Counted from the first letter of the stretch, positions 5,919-13,361 are shown. The stretch is DNA of 13,759 bases from Bacillota bacterium (GCA_020059765.1 JAGVBM010000201.1:1-13759); one strand, 5' to 3'. A program made the numbers and translations. Notes: generated by a model from the sequence alone, not told the origin.

Positions 5919-7034
5919 ATGGTAGATCCCCGGTTTACCAAACTGGCAGATGTTCTGGTCAATTATTCCACACGCGTAGAAAAAGGGGAAAATGTGTTAA
6001 TTGAGGCGTTTGGCATCGACACTCCGCTGGTTAAAGAAATTGTGAAGGCGGTTCACAAGGCGGGCGGCCATCCGTTTGTCAATTTGCGCGATCATTCGGT
6101 CATTCGCGCGATGATTATGGACGCAACGGAAGAGCAAATGAAGACTTGGGCGGAATTTGACAAGATGCAAATGGAAAAAATGCAAGCCTATATCGGCATT
6201 CGCGGCGGCAGCAACATTTCCGAACTGTCCGATGTGCCCGCTGACCGGATGAAGCTGTATCAATCTCTGTATTCGCACGTGGTACATAGCGAAACTCGCG
6301 TCAAAAAGACCAAGTGGGTCGTATTGCGCTACCCGAATCCGTCGATGGCACAGCTGTCCAACATGAGCACGGAAGCGTTTGAAGATTTCTATTTCGACGT
6401 TTGCACCTTTGATTATGCGAAGATGTCGAAAGCGATGAACCCGTTGAAGGCGCTGATGGACAGCACCGACCGCGTCCGGATCGTCGGACCTGGTACCGAC
6501 CTCAGCTTCTCGATCAAGGAAATCGGATCCGTCAAGTGCGACGGCCTGCTCAACATTCCCGACGGGGAAGTTTATTCGGCGCCGGTGCGCGATTCGGTCA
6601 ACGGCGTGATTGCATTCAATACCCCGTCGCCTTATCAGGGCTTCACATTCGAAAATGTGCGGCTCGAATTCAAGGATGGCAAGATTGTCAACGCAACCGC
6701 GAATGATACGGAACGAATCAACAAAATCTTGGATACGGATGAAGGCGCTCGTTATGTCGGCGAGTTCGCCATCGGCTTCAATCCGTTTATCCGCGAGCCG
6801 ATGAAGGACATTCTGTTTGATGAAAAGATTGAAGGAAGTTTCCATTTCACGCCGGGACAATGTTACGACGATGCTTACAACGGCAACCACTCGGCGATTC
6901 ACTGGGACATGGTGTTGATCCAGCGTCCGGAATATGGCGGCGGCGAAATCTGGTTTGACGATAAACTGATCCGCAAGGACGGGCGATTTGTATTGCCGGA
7001 ATTGCAAGGGTTAAACTCGGAAAATCTCAAATAG
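5919..7034 (+). CDS. M29-family metallo-aminopeptidase (AmpS/PepS type)
   Basis: The 371-residue product is a thermophilic-metalloprotease (peptidase family M29) aminopeptidase, a cytosolic enzyme that removes N-terminal residues from peptides using two metal ions. Family landmarks are NIPDGEVYSAP with E217, GEFAIGFNP with E282, SFHFTPGQCY with H309 and Y316, and SAIHWDMVL with H328 and D330; together these are the expected metal ligands and catalytic residues, so it should be active. It is somewhat shorter than the 410-residue B. subtilis AmpS but within the family range. The frame is open far upstream into the radical SAM gene; I chose the ATG at 5919 because GAAAGGGG lies 8 bases upstream and the family sequence begins there (DPRFTKLADVLVNYS). 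It is followed after 27 bases by rocD. Confidence 0.93.
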   Translation: MVDPRFTKLADVLVNYSTRVEKGENVLIEAFGIDTPLVKEIVKAVHKAGGHPFVNLRDHSVIRAMIMDATEEQMKTWAEFDKMQMEKMQAYIGIRGGSNISELSDVPADRMKLYQSLYSHVVHSETRVKKTKWVVLRYPNPSMAQLSNMSTEAFEDFYFDVCTFDYAKMSKAMNPLKALMDSTDRVRIVGPGTDLSFSIKEIGSVKCDGLLNIPDGEVYSAPVRDSVNGVIAFNTPSPYQGFTFENVRLEFKDGKIVNATANDTERINKILDTDEGARYVGEFAIGFNPFIREPMKDILFDEKIEGSFHFTPGQCYDDAYNGNHSAIHWDMVLIQRPEYGGGEIWFDDKLIRKDGRFVLPELQGLNSENLK

Positions 7035-7061
7035 CCGAAGGTTTTGTTGGGAGGTCCTCAT

Positions 7062-8249
7062 ATGGCATCGACGCGCGAAATTATCGAGCAAACGGAAGCG
7101 TTTGGCGCCCGCAATTACAACCCCCTGCCGATCGTGATTTCGCAGGCGGAAGGAGTTTGGGTGGAAGATCCGGAAGGAAATCGGTACATGGATATGCTCA
7201 GCGCCTATTCCGCTCTGAACCAGGGACATCGGCATCCCAGATTGATTCAGGCGCTGAAAGAGCAAGCGGACAAAGTGACATTGACGTCACGTGCTTTCCA
7301 TAACGATCAGCTGGGGATCTTTTACGAAAAATTGGCCCGCCTGACCGGCAAGAACATGATCCTGCCGATGAACACCGGGGCGGAAGCGGTGGAAACGGCG
7401 ATCAAAGCGGCAAGACGTTGGGCGTACGAGGTCAAAAAGGTACCCCGGGAACAAGCGGAGATTCTTGTTTGTGCCGGGAATTTTCACGGCAGAACGACGA
7501 CGATTGTTTCTTTTTCTTCCGATGAAGAATATCGCCAGGGTTTCGGTCCGCTGACACCGGGATTCAAGATCATTCCCTATGGGGACGCGGAAGCGCTGCG
7601 AAAGGCGATTACGCCGAACACGGCGGCGTTCCTGATCGAACCGATTCAAGGGGAGGCAGGCATTCTCATTCCGCCGGAAGGATATCTCAGTGAGGCATAT
7701 CAGATCTGTCAACAGAATCAGGTTCTGTTTATTGCCGACGAGATACAGACGGGTCTTGGCCGGACCGGCAGGATGTTTGCGTGCGACTGGGAGGATGTGA
7801 AACCGGACATGTACATTCTCGGCAAAGCGCTGGGGGGCGGTGTTATGCCGATCTCGGCGGTTGCCGCAGACAATGAAATTCTCTCCGTATTTGCTCCCGG
7901 TTCCCATGGTTCGACATTCGGCGGCAATCCTCTCGCTTGTGCGGTAGCGTCGGCTGCCATGGACGTGATTGTCGAAGAAGATTTGGCAAAGCGTTCGGAT
8001 GAGCTGGGTCAGTATTTTCTGGAACAGCTCCGGCAACTGAACAATCCGGACATCAAGGAAATACGCGGCCGAGGTTTGTTCATCGGAGTCGAGATGCATA
8101 CGAAAGCTCGTTCTTATGCGGAAAAATTGAAAGGATTGGGACTTTTGTGCAAGGAGACGCATGAAACGACAATTCGATTCGCTCCTCCGCTTATCATCAG
8201 CCAGGAAGAATTGGATTGGGCATTGGATCGAATTCGTCAGGTTTTGTAA
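7062..8249 (+). CDS. rocD: ornithine aminotransferase (ornithine-oxo-acid transaminase)
   Basis: The 395-residue product is a class III PLP aminotransferase converting L-ornithine and 2-oxoglutarate to glutamate-5-semialdehyde and glutamate in arginine/ornithine use and proline synthesis. Landmarks are ARNYNPLPIVISQAEG near the start (substrate tyrosine region), NTGAEAVETAIKAAR (104-118), FHGRTT (141-146), EPIQGEAG (193-200), DEIQTGLGRTG with PLP-binding D226 (226-236), the Schiff-base lysine K255 in LGKALGGG, and GSTFGGNPLA (283-292). Length and motifs match B. subtilis RocD closely; other class III transaminases lack this N-terminal segment. The ATG at 7062 has GGGAGG at 7049-7054, 7 bases away; an in-frame TTG at 7044 is unlikely. 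It probably shares a transcript with the aminopeptidase, coupling peptide breakdown to amino-acid catabolism. Confidence 0.95.
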   Translation: MASTREIIEQTEAFGARNYNPLPIVISQAEGVWVEDPEGNRYMDMLSAYSALNQGHRHPRLIQALKEQADKVTLTSRAFHNDQLGIFYEKLARLTGKNMILPMNTGAEAVETAIKAARRWAYEVKKVPREQAEILVCAGNFHGRTTTIVSFSSDEEYRQGFGPLTPGFKIIPYGDAEALRKAITPNTAAFLIEPIQGEAGILIPPEGYLSEAYQICQQNQVLFIADEIQTGLGRTGRMFACDWEDVKPDMYILGKALGGGVMPISAVAADNEILSVFAPGSHGSTFGGNPLACAVASAAMDVIVEEDLAKRSDELGQYFLEQLRQLNNPDIKEIRGRGLFIGVEMHTKARSYAEKLKGLGLLCKETHETTIRFAPPLIISQEELDWALDRIRQVL

Positions 8250-8261
8250 ACGAAATTTAAC

Positions 8262-8290
8262 TTTTCTGAAACGCGCCCAGCCTGTATACT
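8262..8290 (+). promoter_or_regulatory. probable promoter of the 39-residue microprotein
   Basis: TATACT at 8285-8290 is a good -10; 17 bases upstream lies the weak -35 TTTTCT (8262-8267). A TGAAAC at 8267-8272 resembles an ECF -35 but is not followed by a CGTA or CGTC at the right distance. The element lies 12-40 bases after the rocD stop. Confidence 0.4.
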
Positions 8291-8323
8291 GATTATTGAA
8301 AAATTGGGGTATGGGGTGGAACA

Positions 8324-8443
8324 ATGGCCGCGTGGGACGCGTTTTGGGCAGCTTTCTTCTTTTGGTTGGGCATAATCAAATGGCCCTTGCTGATTCTGGC
8401 CATCGTAATCGGGTCCTGGTGGCTGATGCGAAAAGACGATTAA
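8324..8443 (+). CDS. Trp-rich single-helix membrane microprotein (39 residues)
   Basis: This short gene encodes 39 residues: an N-terminal MAAWDAFWAA, a continuous hydrophobic helix at about 7-34 with five aromatic residues in the first half and ILAIVIG in the second, and a charged end MRKDD that fixes the C-terminus inside by the positive-inside rule only weakly. It has six tryptophans. The ATG at 8324 follows GGGGTGG (8314-8319 region) by a normal distance, a -10 box lies upstream at 8285-8290, and a hairpin starts 6 bases after the stop, so it has the full layout of a stand-alone gene. I do not recognise a family. A longer frame (8296-8523) covers the same DNA, but its product is not membrane-like and looks accidental. 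Confidence 0.66.
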   Translation: MAAWDAFWAAFFFWLGIIKWPLLILAIVIGSWWLMRKDD

Positions 8444-8448
8444 GTGGT

Positions 8449-8479
8449 AAAGGCGGCATGTTCGGGGCATGCTGCCTTT
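8449..8479 (+). terminator. terminator-like hairpin after the microprotein gene
   Basis: AAAGGCGGCATG (8449-8460) pairs with CATGCTGCCTTT (8468-8479) over 12 positions with one G-T wobble around the loop TTCGGGG. It is placed directly after the microprotein stop. There is no T-run after the stem beyond the T's within it, so termination may be inefficient. Confidence 0.55.
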
Positions 8480-8505
8480 GCAGTTCCATGCTGTCTTTGC
8501 AATTC
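8468..8505 (+). repeat. 19-bp tandem duplication of the terminator's right arm
   Basis: CATGCTGCCTTTGCAGTTC (8468-8486) is followed immediately by CATGCTGTCTTTGCAATTC (8487-8505), two differences in 19. The second copy can in principle pair with the same left arm (8449-8460), making a larger-loop alternative hairpin just before the tetR promoter. Confidence 0.8.
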
Positions 8506-8511
8506 TTAGAA

Positions 8512-8540
8512 TTGACAGAATGAAAAAAATGGAATATGAT
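8512..8540 (+). promoter_or_regulatory. SigA promoter of the tetR gene
   Basis: A consensus -35 TTGACA (8512-8517) and -10 TATGAT (8535-8540) are separated by exactly 17 bases. The operator begins 1 base after the -10, covering the expected start point, so repressor binding would block transcription of its own gene. Confidence 0.85.
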
Positions 8541-8541
8541 A

Positions 8542-8559
8542 TGGGTGACCAGTCACCCA
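8542..8559. promoter_or_regulatory. TetR operator 1 (18-bp palindrome)
   Basis: TGGGTGACCAGTCACCCA is a perfect palindrome of two 8-bp arms around the centre CA. It lies between the tetR -10 and its ribosome site (AAGGAGG at 8559-8565). The same core occurs at 9271-9286 and 9353-9368. Confidence 0.85.
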
Positions 8560-8569
8560 AGGAGGTAAA

Positions 8570-9160
8570 ATGATTACAACTAATCAAAGTCAGAAGAGAT
8601 TGGAAATTATTGAAGTTGCTGCACAAGAATTTGCGGAAAAGGGGTTTCAAACGGCGAACATCAACGAAATCGCAACCAAGTCCGGAATCGGTAAAGGAAC
8701 AATCTATCTCTATTTCAACACCAAGAAAGAACTTTACCTCGCCACCATACAAGCCTTAGTGGATCAATTTAACGAACTTTCCGAACGACTCATTTCGATG
8801 GAAATCTCCTCCTCTGAAAAACTTGCTCTCATCATTGAATCATTCTTTGAATTAGAGCGGGAACGACTTCCTTTTTTGAAATTATGGGCCCGGCATCAAT
8901 TTCATCACGACCCTGTTTTTCCGGAAGAAGTGTCTGAAATCTTCAATGGCTTGCGACAACCTCTTTGTGAAATTATTGAACAAGGAGTGGAAAAGGGGGT
9001 ATTCTTCACTTCACATCCCCACGTTACGGGGTATATCGTTCTTTCGATGCTGGTCATGTTGATGCCTTCTCTGCAGCTACCGAACATGGTGTTGTTCGAA
9101 AGAGAGGAAGAACGGATTCCGTACGTCATGGAACTCGTAAACAAGGTGTTGCACAGTTAA
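8570..9160 (+). CDS. TetR-family transcriptional repressor of the MMPL transporter
   Basis: The 196-residue product has an N-terminal TetR DNA-binding domain: a first helix KRLEIIEVAAQEFAEKGFQ and a helix-turn-helix at about 31-50 (INEIATKSGIGKGTIYLYF) followed by the usual KKELYLA. The C-terminal domain is a helical ligand-binding region of the kind found beside MMPL and efflux pumps (YerO-like length), with a hydrophobic helix near 152-165 (GYIVLSMLVMLMP). The ATG at 8570 follows AGGAGG (8560-8565) by 4 bases. It is probably autorepressed through operator 1 and represses the transporter through operators 2 and 3. Its codon use is visibly more AT-rich than rocD or mutY, which may point to separate acquisition of this cassette. 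The inducing ligand is unknown. Confidence 0.92.
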   Translation: MITTNQSQKRLEIIEVAAQEFAEKGFQTANINEIATKSGIGKGTIYLYFNTKKELYLATIQALVDQFNELSERLISMEISSSEKLALIIESFFELERERLPFLKLWARHQFHHDPVFPEEVSEIFNGLRQPLCEIIEQGVEKGVFFTSHPHVTGYIVLSMLVMLMPSLQLPNMVLFEREEERIPYVMELVNKVLHS

Positions 9161-9188
9161 AGAAAGGGAGGCTATCCCTCCCTTTCTT
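9160..9188 (+). terminator. terminator hairpin after tetR
   Basis: AAGAAAGGGAGG (9160-9171) pairs perfectly with CCTCCCTTTCTT (9177-9188) around a 5-base loop CTATC. The stem begins at the last base of the tetR stop codon. The descending arm is pyrimidine-rich but the tract after it is ATAAAG, so a strong T-run is absent. It separates tetR from the transporter promoter. Confidence 0.7.
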
Positions 9189-9252
9189 ATAAAGATATTT
9201 GCTGCAAACTCCGAACTTTCATGTCAACACAGGTTATTCAAGATGGGGTGTT

Positions 9253-9258
9253 TACAAT
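9253..9258 (+). promoter_or_regulatory. candidate -10 for the MMPL gene
   Basis: TACAAT at 9253-9258 ends 1 base before the 38-bp palindrome, the same geometry as the tetR -10 and operator 1. No good -35 is seen at the right distance (AGGTTA/CAGGTT), so this assignment rests mostly on the shared geometry. Confidence 0.4.
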
Positions 9259-9259
9259 G

Positions 9260-9297
9260 ATTTAAATTATGGGTGACCAGTCACCCATAATTTAAAT
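9260..9297. promoter_or_regulatory. TetR operator 2 within a perfect 38-bp palindrome
   Basis: The arms 9260-9277 (ATTTAAATTATGGGTGAC) and 9280-9297 (GTCACCCATAATTTAAAT) are exact reverse complements around the centre CA. The inner part equals operators 1 and 3; the AT-rich outer 10 bp on each side are unique to this copy. It lies 34 bases before the transporter start and just after the candidate -10. As RNA it would also form an 18-bp hairpin in the leader. Confidence 0.88.
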
Positions 9298-9330
9298 AAA
9301 AACCAAATTTGAAGGAAGGTTGATGCATCC

Positions 9331-11589
9331 GTGTTTAATAGGCTTGCAAAATGGGTGACCAGTCACCCGAAAAAAATTATCGGTTTCTGGATTGTTTGTT
9401 TGCTGGCTGCAAGTGTTTTTGCCCTCAAATTGCCAAATGTACTGACGGCAGGAGGTTTCAACGATCCGCGCAGCGAATCGATGGAAGCGCAAAAAGTGTT
9501 GGAAAAGAATTTCAGCAATCAGTATTCCCAGCAACTGCTTGTTGTGGTCAAAAGTTCGCAGTATACCGTTCAGGATTCACAGTATGCCTCAGCCGTGGAT
9601 AAAATCAGCGGGGTCATCCGGCAGAATCAGAAAGTGGAAGATATTGAAAGCTATTATGACCACAAGAATGATGCTTTCCTGGGGAAAGACACTCATCATA
9701 CTTTCTTGCTGGTGGGTCTGAATACTAGCGAAGATGAAGCTGCCAACTTTGTCCCGGTTTTGGAGCAGCAATTAAAATCTCAGGTCAGCGAATTGGCCGA
9801 TTTTCAATGGTGGGTTACCGGCGGTCCCGCGTTAAGCTATGCGCTGAATGACGCAACCAAGAAAGATCTGACTTTCGCTGAGATGATTGCCTTTCCCGTG
9901 ATGATCGTCATTTTGCTGCTCGTTTTTCGAACTGTGGCATCGACGGTTCTTCCCTTGCTGATGTCAGCATTTGCGTTGGGTATCACATTGGCCATTTCGT
10001 ATTTTATCGCCAAAGATCACACGATGAACATTCTGCTGCAAAACGCGGTCAGCATGATCGGTCTCGGCGTGATTGTCGACTACGCATTGTTTATCATCAG
10101 CAGATATCGTCAGGAATTGGAACGATACAATACGGTGGAAGCGGTGCAGCGAGCGGTCGCGACTGCCGGGCGAGCCGTCTTTTTCTCCGGTGCGACGGTG
10201 GCCATCTCGCTTTCATCGCTGTTCCTGCCCAACATCATGATCTTTAACTCGATTGCGGTTGGCGGTGTGATTGTGGTTACGCTCGCCGTTTTAGTGGCCG
10301 TCACTCTCTTGCCGGCGATCCTGACTTTGCTGGGTCCGCGAATCAATTGGGGGCGGATTCCGATCTTCAGGAATCGCGATTTCTCCAAAGGATGGCATCG
10401 ATTTGCGTCACTTTTGATGAAACGCCCTGTTATTTTCTTGATCCCCGCCTTTATGCTGCTTGGCGGCATGGTCTATCCGTCCTACAAGCTGAATATGCAG
10501 GTTCCTGTTGCTTCGGCATCCATTTTACCGGAAGCAGACGGGGCGAGGGTAGGCTTTGAAGTGTTGGCTGGCGATTTCGGTCAAGGCGACGTATTTCCCG
10601 TGCAGATCGTTTTGAAGGCCAAACAGGACAAAGTTTTTTCCGAACAGAATCTGGATGAAATTGAAAGGCTGACGACCGAAATCAAAAACCACCCGAATGT
10701 GGAGAAAGTTCTCTCACTGACAAGCTGGAACAAGGACTGGAAGTTGTCCGATTATCAGCAGGCGTATAAATCTTATGATCAACTGCCTGATGCGGTGAAG
10801 GATCAATTGGGCAAACTGGTCAATCACGATCGGGGAGACACGACAACGCTGCTGGTGGTATCGCCCAAAACAGATGCGGACAGCAAAGAGTCGCATGAAC
10901 TTGTCAAAGATATTCGAAAGGTCTTGCAAACAGGAGCCGTCGACAAGTTTGACACGTATGTGGGCGGTCAATCTGCAATCGGGGTCGATTTTGACCAGCG
11001 CATCTTTGACAATCTGCCAACGATACTCGTTACGGTGTTTGTCATCTCTTTCTTGGTGCTGGTTATTTCCTTCCGGTCTGTCCTGTTGCCGATCAAGGCC
11101 CTCATCCTGAACTCGCTTGTTACGCTTGCCAGTATGGGGATGCTGGTAGTCTTCTTCCAGGAAGGGGATTTCCGGGGAGCCATCAATTCTATAACGCCGG
11201 TTGTTCTGTTCGCGGTTTTGTTCGGATTGTCCATGGACTATGAAGTGCTGATCATCAGCCGGATTCGGGAACTGAAAGATGAAGGTCATGCTACATTGGA
11301 CAGCATTGTACAAGGAATATCGGAAACTGCGGGACTGGTTAACGGAGCTGCTGCCATCATGATTGCCGTATTCGGGGCATTCGCCATGGTGCAGGTGCAG
11401 GTCGTGAAGGAGTTGGGATTCGGCCTGGCAGTTGCCATTCTCCTGGACGCGACCGTAATACGCTCAATTCTCGTTCCTGCCGTCATGCGCTTGCTTGGCG
11501 AAGCCAACTGGTGGCTGCCGATCCGTTTGTCGTCTGGTCGACTGAACAAGCATAAAAGATCAGTTGATTCCAGGGAGGGGTTGTCTTGA
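9331..11589 (+). CDS. MMPL/RND-superfamily membrane transporter (YdfJ-like)
   Basis: The 752-residue product has the two-fold MMPL layout: an N-terminal helix at about 16-34, an outer domain to about 178, helices from 182 to 335 that include the first proton-relay motif GLGVIVDYALFIISR with D250-Y251, then a helix at 366-383, a second outer domain to about 562, and helices 564-722 with the second motif FGLSMDYEVLIISR with D636-Y637. Size and motifs match Bacillota YdfJ and mycobacterial MmpL proteins, which are proton-driven exporters of lipids or hydrophobic drugs; the substrate here is unknown. It starts with GTG at 9331, with AAGGAAGG at 9312-9319, 11 bases away; no better in-frame start exists. 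Operator 2 precedes it and operator 3 lies within codons 8-13. Confidence 0.93.
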   Translation: MFNRLAKWVTSHPKKIIGFWIVCLLAASVFALKLPNVLTAGGFNDPRSESMEAQKVLEKNFSNQYSQQLLVVVKSSQYTVQDSQYASAVDKISGVIRQNQKVEDIESYYDHKNDAFLGKDTHHTFLLVGLNTSEDEAANFVPVLEQQLKSQVSELADFQWWVTGGPALSYALNDATKKDLTFAEMIAFPVMIVILLLVFRTVASTVLPLLMSAFALGITLAISYFIAKDHTMNILLQNAVSMIGLGVIVDYALFIISRYRQELERYNTVEAVQRAVATAGRAVFFSGATVAISLSSLFLPNIMIFNSIAVGGVIVVTLAVLVAVTLLPAILTLLGPRINWGRIPIFRNRDFSKGWHRFASLLMKRPVIFLIPAFMLLGGMVYPSYKLNMQVPVASASILPEADGARVGFEVLAGDFGQGDVFPVQIVLKAKQDKVFSEQNLDEIERLTTEIKNHPNVEKVLSLTSWNKDWKLSDYQQAYKSYDQLPDAVKDQLGKLVNHDRGDTTTLLVVSPKTDADSKESHELVKDIRKVLQTGAVDKFDTYVGGQSAIGVDFDQRIFDNLPTILVTVFVISFLVLVISFRSVLLPIKALILNSLVTLASMGMLVVFFQEGDFRGAINSITPVVLFAVLFGLSMDYEVLIISRIRELKDEGHATLDSIVQGISETAGLVNGAAAIMIAVFGAFAMVQVQVVKELGFGLAVAILLDATVIRSILVPAVMRLLGEANWWLPIRLSSGRLNKHKRSVDSREGLS
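9353..9368. promoter_or_regulatory. TetR operator 3, inside the MMPL coding sequence
   Basis: GGGTGACCAGTCACCC, identical in core to operators 1 and 2, lies in transporter codons 8-13 (W-V-T-S-H-P). Its centre is 82 bp from the centre of operator 2, close to eight helical turns, so repressors on both sites would face nearly the same side of the DNA and could block elongation or bend the DNA between them. Confidence 0.8.
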
Positions 11590-11619
11590 TTTACAGCATC
11601 GGGCTGCCCTGTATTTCAG

Positions 11620-11640
11620 GCATGGAACGATTGTCCATGC
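11620..11640 (+). other. small hairpin after the MMPL gene
   Basis: GCATGGA (11620-11626) and TCCATGC (11634-11640) form a 7-bp stem with a 7-base loop, 30 bases after the transporter stop. It is followed by the palindrome CATCACTGGTGATG (11640-11653) but no T-run, so it is at best a weak terminator or an RNA end-stabilising structure. Confidence 0.35.
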
Positions 11641-11725
11641 ATCACTGGTGATGATCATGAGCTAGGCTGATGTGGGGCAAATGTCCGGACTTTGCATAGT
11701 ATGGAAGGAGAAAGGGGAGAAAGAA

Positions 11726-12013
11726 ATGGATCGCTACTACATGCTCTATCAGATCTTTCAACTCCGGCAAGAGCAAGAGCAACGAGACTCGCTGCCAGTC
11801 GCGGCAGACCTCGAGACTATGAACAACGAGCTTAACTCCGCAACCAGCCAATTGCCTGAACCGTCCGGTATCCCCGCTTTTTCCGTGTATCCCGGGTTAG
11901 CTCCCGTTGCGGACGGCGTCGCGGCCTGGCAGTACCCGCTTCCATATACGCAAATGGATGATCCGGTCGCTTACGAAGTGGTGCCGATGGCAGGGTACCG
12001 ATACGGGTTGTAA
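11726..12013 (+). CDS. uncharacterised 95-residue protein, Tyr/Pro-rich C-terminus
   Basis: I do not recognise this product. Its N-terminal third is a likely amphipathic helix (DRYYMLYQIFQLRQEQEQRDS), the middle is Asn/Ser-rich, and the last 45 residues are rich in Pro, Tyr, Val and Ala, ending YRYGL. There is no signal peptide or transmembrane segment. The composition recalls small spore-coat or surface-layer-associated proteins of Bacillota, but that is only an impression. The ATG at 11726 follows GGGGAGA (11714-11720) at normal spacing; a longer frame begins at 11672 but would translate the ribosome site. It lies alone between the transporter and mutY, on the same strand as both. Confidence 0.68.
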   Translation: MDRYYMLYQIFQLRQEQEQRDSLPVAADLETMNNELNSATSQLPEPSGIPAFSVYPGLAPVADGVAAWQYPLPYTQMDDPVAYEVVPMAGYRYGL

Positions 12014-12041
12014 TCTTGTAGGCAAGTCTCTGTTTCCTGCT

Positions 12042-12047
12042 TATAAT
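12042..12047 (+). promoter_or_regulatory. candidate -10 for mutY
   Basis: A perfect TATAAT lies 26 bases before the mutY ATG, but the -35 region is poor and the ribosome site (12051-12062) begins only 3 bases after it, so the transcript would start almost on the Shine-Dalgarno sequence. Confidence 0.35.
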
Positions 12048-12073
12048 GGTAGGAGAAAGGGGCTTGTTTTTTT

Positions 12074-13180
12074 ATGGGCAACGTCAACCGGAAAGAAGCG
12101 GCGGAGATCGCCCGCAAGCTCCTGGCATGGTACCACGAACACAAGCGTGACCTGCCTTGGCGGAGGACAGGCGATCCGTATCAAATATGGGTGTCGGAAG
12201 TCATGCTTCAGCAAACCCGCGTTGAGACCGTGATCCCTTATTGGACGCGGTTCATCCAGCGGTTTCCGACAATTGAAGCATTGGCGGCCGCTCCCGAAGA
12301 GGAAGTTCTGAAATTCTGGGAGGGACTGGGCTACTATTCGCGTGCCCGCAATTTGCAGACCGCCGTGCGGGAAGTGCAAGAGCGATACGGGGGAAGGGTG
12401 CCGGATACTTTGGCCGAAATCTCGTCCTTGTCCGGAGTGGGGCCTTATACGGCGGGAGCGGTGCTGTCAATTGCCTACAATGTGCCGTTGCCTGCGGTGG
12501 ACGGCAACGTATTTCGTGTCTTGTCGAGGATTTTTTTGATCGAGGAAGATGTGTCGAAACCGGCTGCCCGCAAGAAATTTGAATCCTTGGCTGAATTTTT
12601 GATTCCGCCCGGGGAAGCATCCGATTTCAACCAGTCGTTGATGGAGTTTGGCGCGACGATCTGCATTCCCAAACATCCGCGCTGTCTGTCTTGTCCGCTG
12701 CAAACCCTGTGCAAAGCTTATGCGGAAGGAATGCAGGAGGATCTTCCAATCAAAGCGAAGAAAAAACCGCCGCGCGCCATCGACATTCTGACGGGAATCG
12801 TCCGAAACGGGGACGGGAACAGGGACGGGGAGCGCGTACTGATTGTCCGCCGCCCGCAGGAAGGATTGCTGGCGGGTTTGTGGGAGTTTCCCAGCTTTGA
12901 GGCGACTCCGGGAAAATCGCCTGCCGAAGACCTGCAGCATTCTCTCCGGCAACAGTTTGCGATGACGATACAGGTTGAACAGCATTTTGCCAATATGCAG
13001 CATACATTCAGTCACCTGCATTGGAATTTGCAGGCTTATTCGTGCCGATTGTCCGGTACTGTCGAAACGACCGTTACGGCAGCCGATAATTGGCGGTGGG
13101 TCCCCGTTGGGCAGTTAGGCGATTTTCCAATGTCGGCAGTCCACCAGAAATTAGCAAAATTATTGCAAGGACTCGTTTGA
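12074..13180 (+). CDS. mutY: A/G-specific adenine DNA glycosylase MutY
   Basis: The 368-residue product removes adenine mispaired with 8-oxoguanine. The N-terminal domain has LPWRRTGDPYQIW, the catalytic glutamate E42 in SEVMLQQTRV, the helix-hairpin-helix LSGVGPYTAGAV (119-130) and the catalytic aspartate D143 in AVDGNV. The [4Fe-4S] ligands are C197-x6-C204-x2-C207-x5-C213, the exact MutY/EndoIII spacing. The C-terminal part (about 230-368) is the NUDIX-like 8-oxoG recognition domain, with LWEFPSFE and the HTFSHLHW motif. The presence of that domain separates it from endonuclease III. Start ATG at 12074 has GAGAAAGGGG at 12053-12062, about 11 bases away across a T-run. Confidence 0.96.
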   Translation: MGNVNRKEAAEIARKLLAWYHEHKRDLPWRRTGDPYQIWVSEVMLQQTRVETVIPYWTRFIQRFPTIEALAAAPEEEVLKFWEGLGYYSRARNLQTAVREVQERYGGRVPDTLAEISSLSGVGPYTAGAVLSIAYNVPLPAVDGNVFRVLSRIFLIEEDVSKPAARKKFESLAEFLIPPGEASDFNQSLMEFGATICIPKHPRCLSCPLQTLCKAYAEGMQEDLPIKAKKKPPRAIDILTGIVRNGDGNRDGERVLIVRRPQEGLLAGLWEFPSFEATPGKSPAEDLQHSLRQQFAMTIQVEQHFANMQHTFSHLHWNLQAYSCRLSGTVETTVTAADNWRWVPVGQLGDFPMSAVHQKLAKLLQGLV

Positions 13181-13361
13181 GAAACTAAGAAGAAACTCAC
13201 CATCATAAGAAGGAGCTTCACCATCAATTCTCAGGCGGAATAGGATGGCTTTAGGACATTTGGACGGGTTGCCAAGCGCAGTATTTGCCGCAACAACCGC
13301 AGCGGAGATGTTCGGTCGGGGACGTCCGCAACTCTATGACAAATCTGGTTTTTCCATGAAA

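Noticed and set aside
4900..8324. Long minus-strand open frames opposite the radical SAM, aminopeptidase and rocD genes
   Set aside because: They are codon-bias shadows: no ribosome sites, Arg/His/Phe-rich composition and no family motifs, opposite genes of certain identity.
8296..8523. 75-residue open frame overlapping the microprotein gene
   Set aside because: It crosses the hairpin and the tandem duplication, has no ribosome site at its start and no recognisable composition; the 39-residue frame has a membrane helix and proper signals.
13197..13226. Two copies of TCACCATCA 21 bases apart after mutY
   Set aside because: Only 9 bp long and two copies; too short to separate from chance and not part of a recognisable array or operator.
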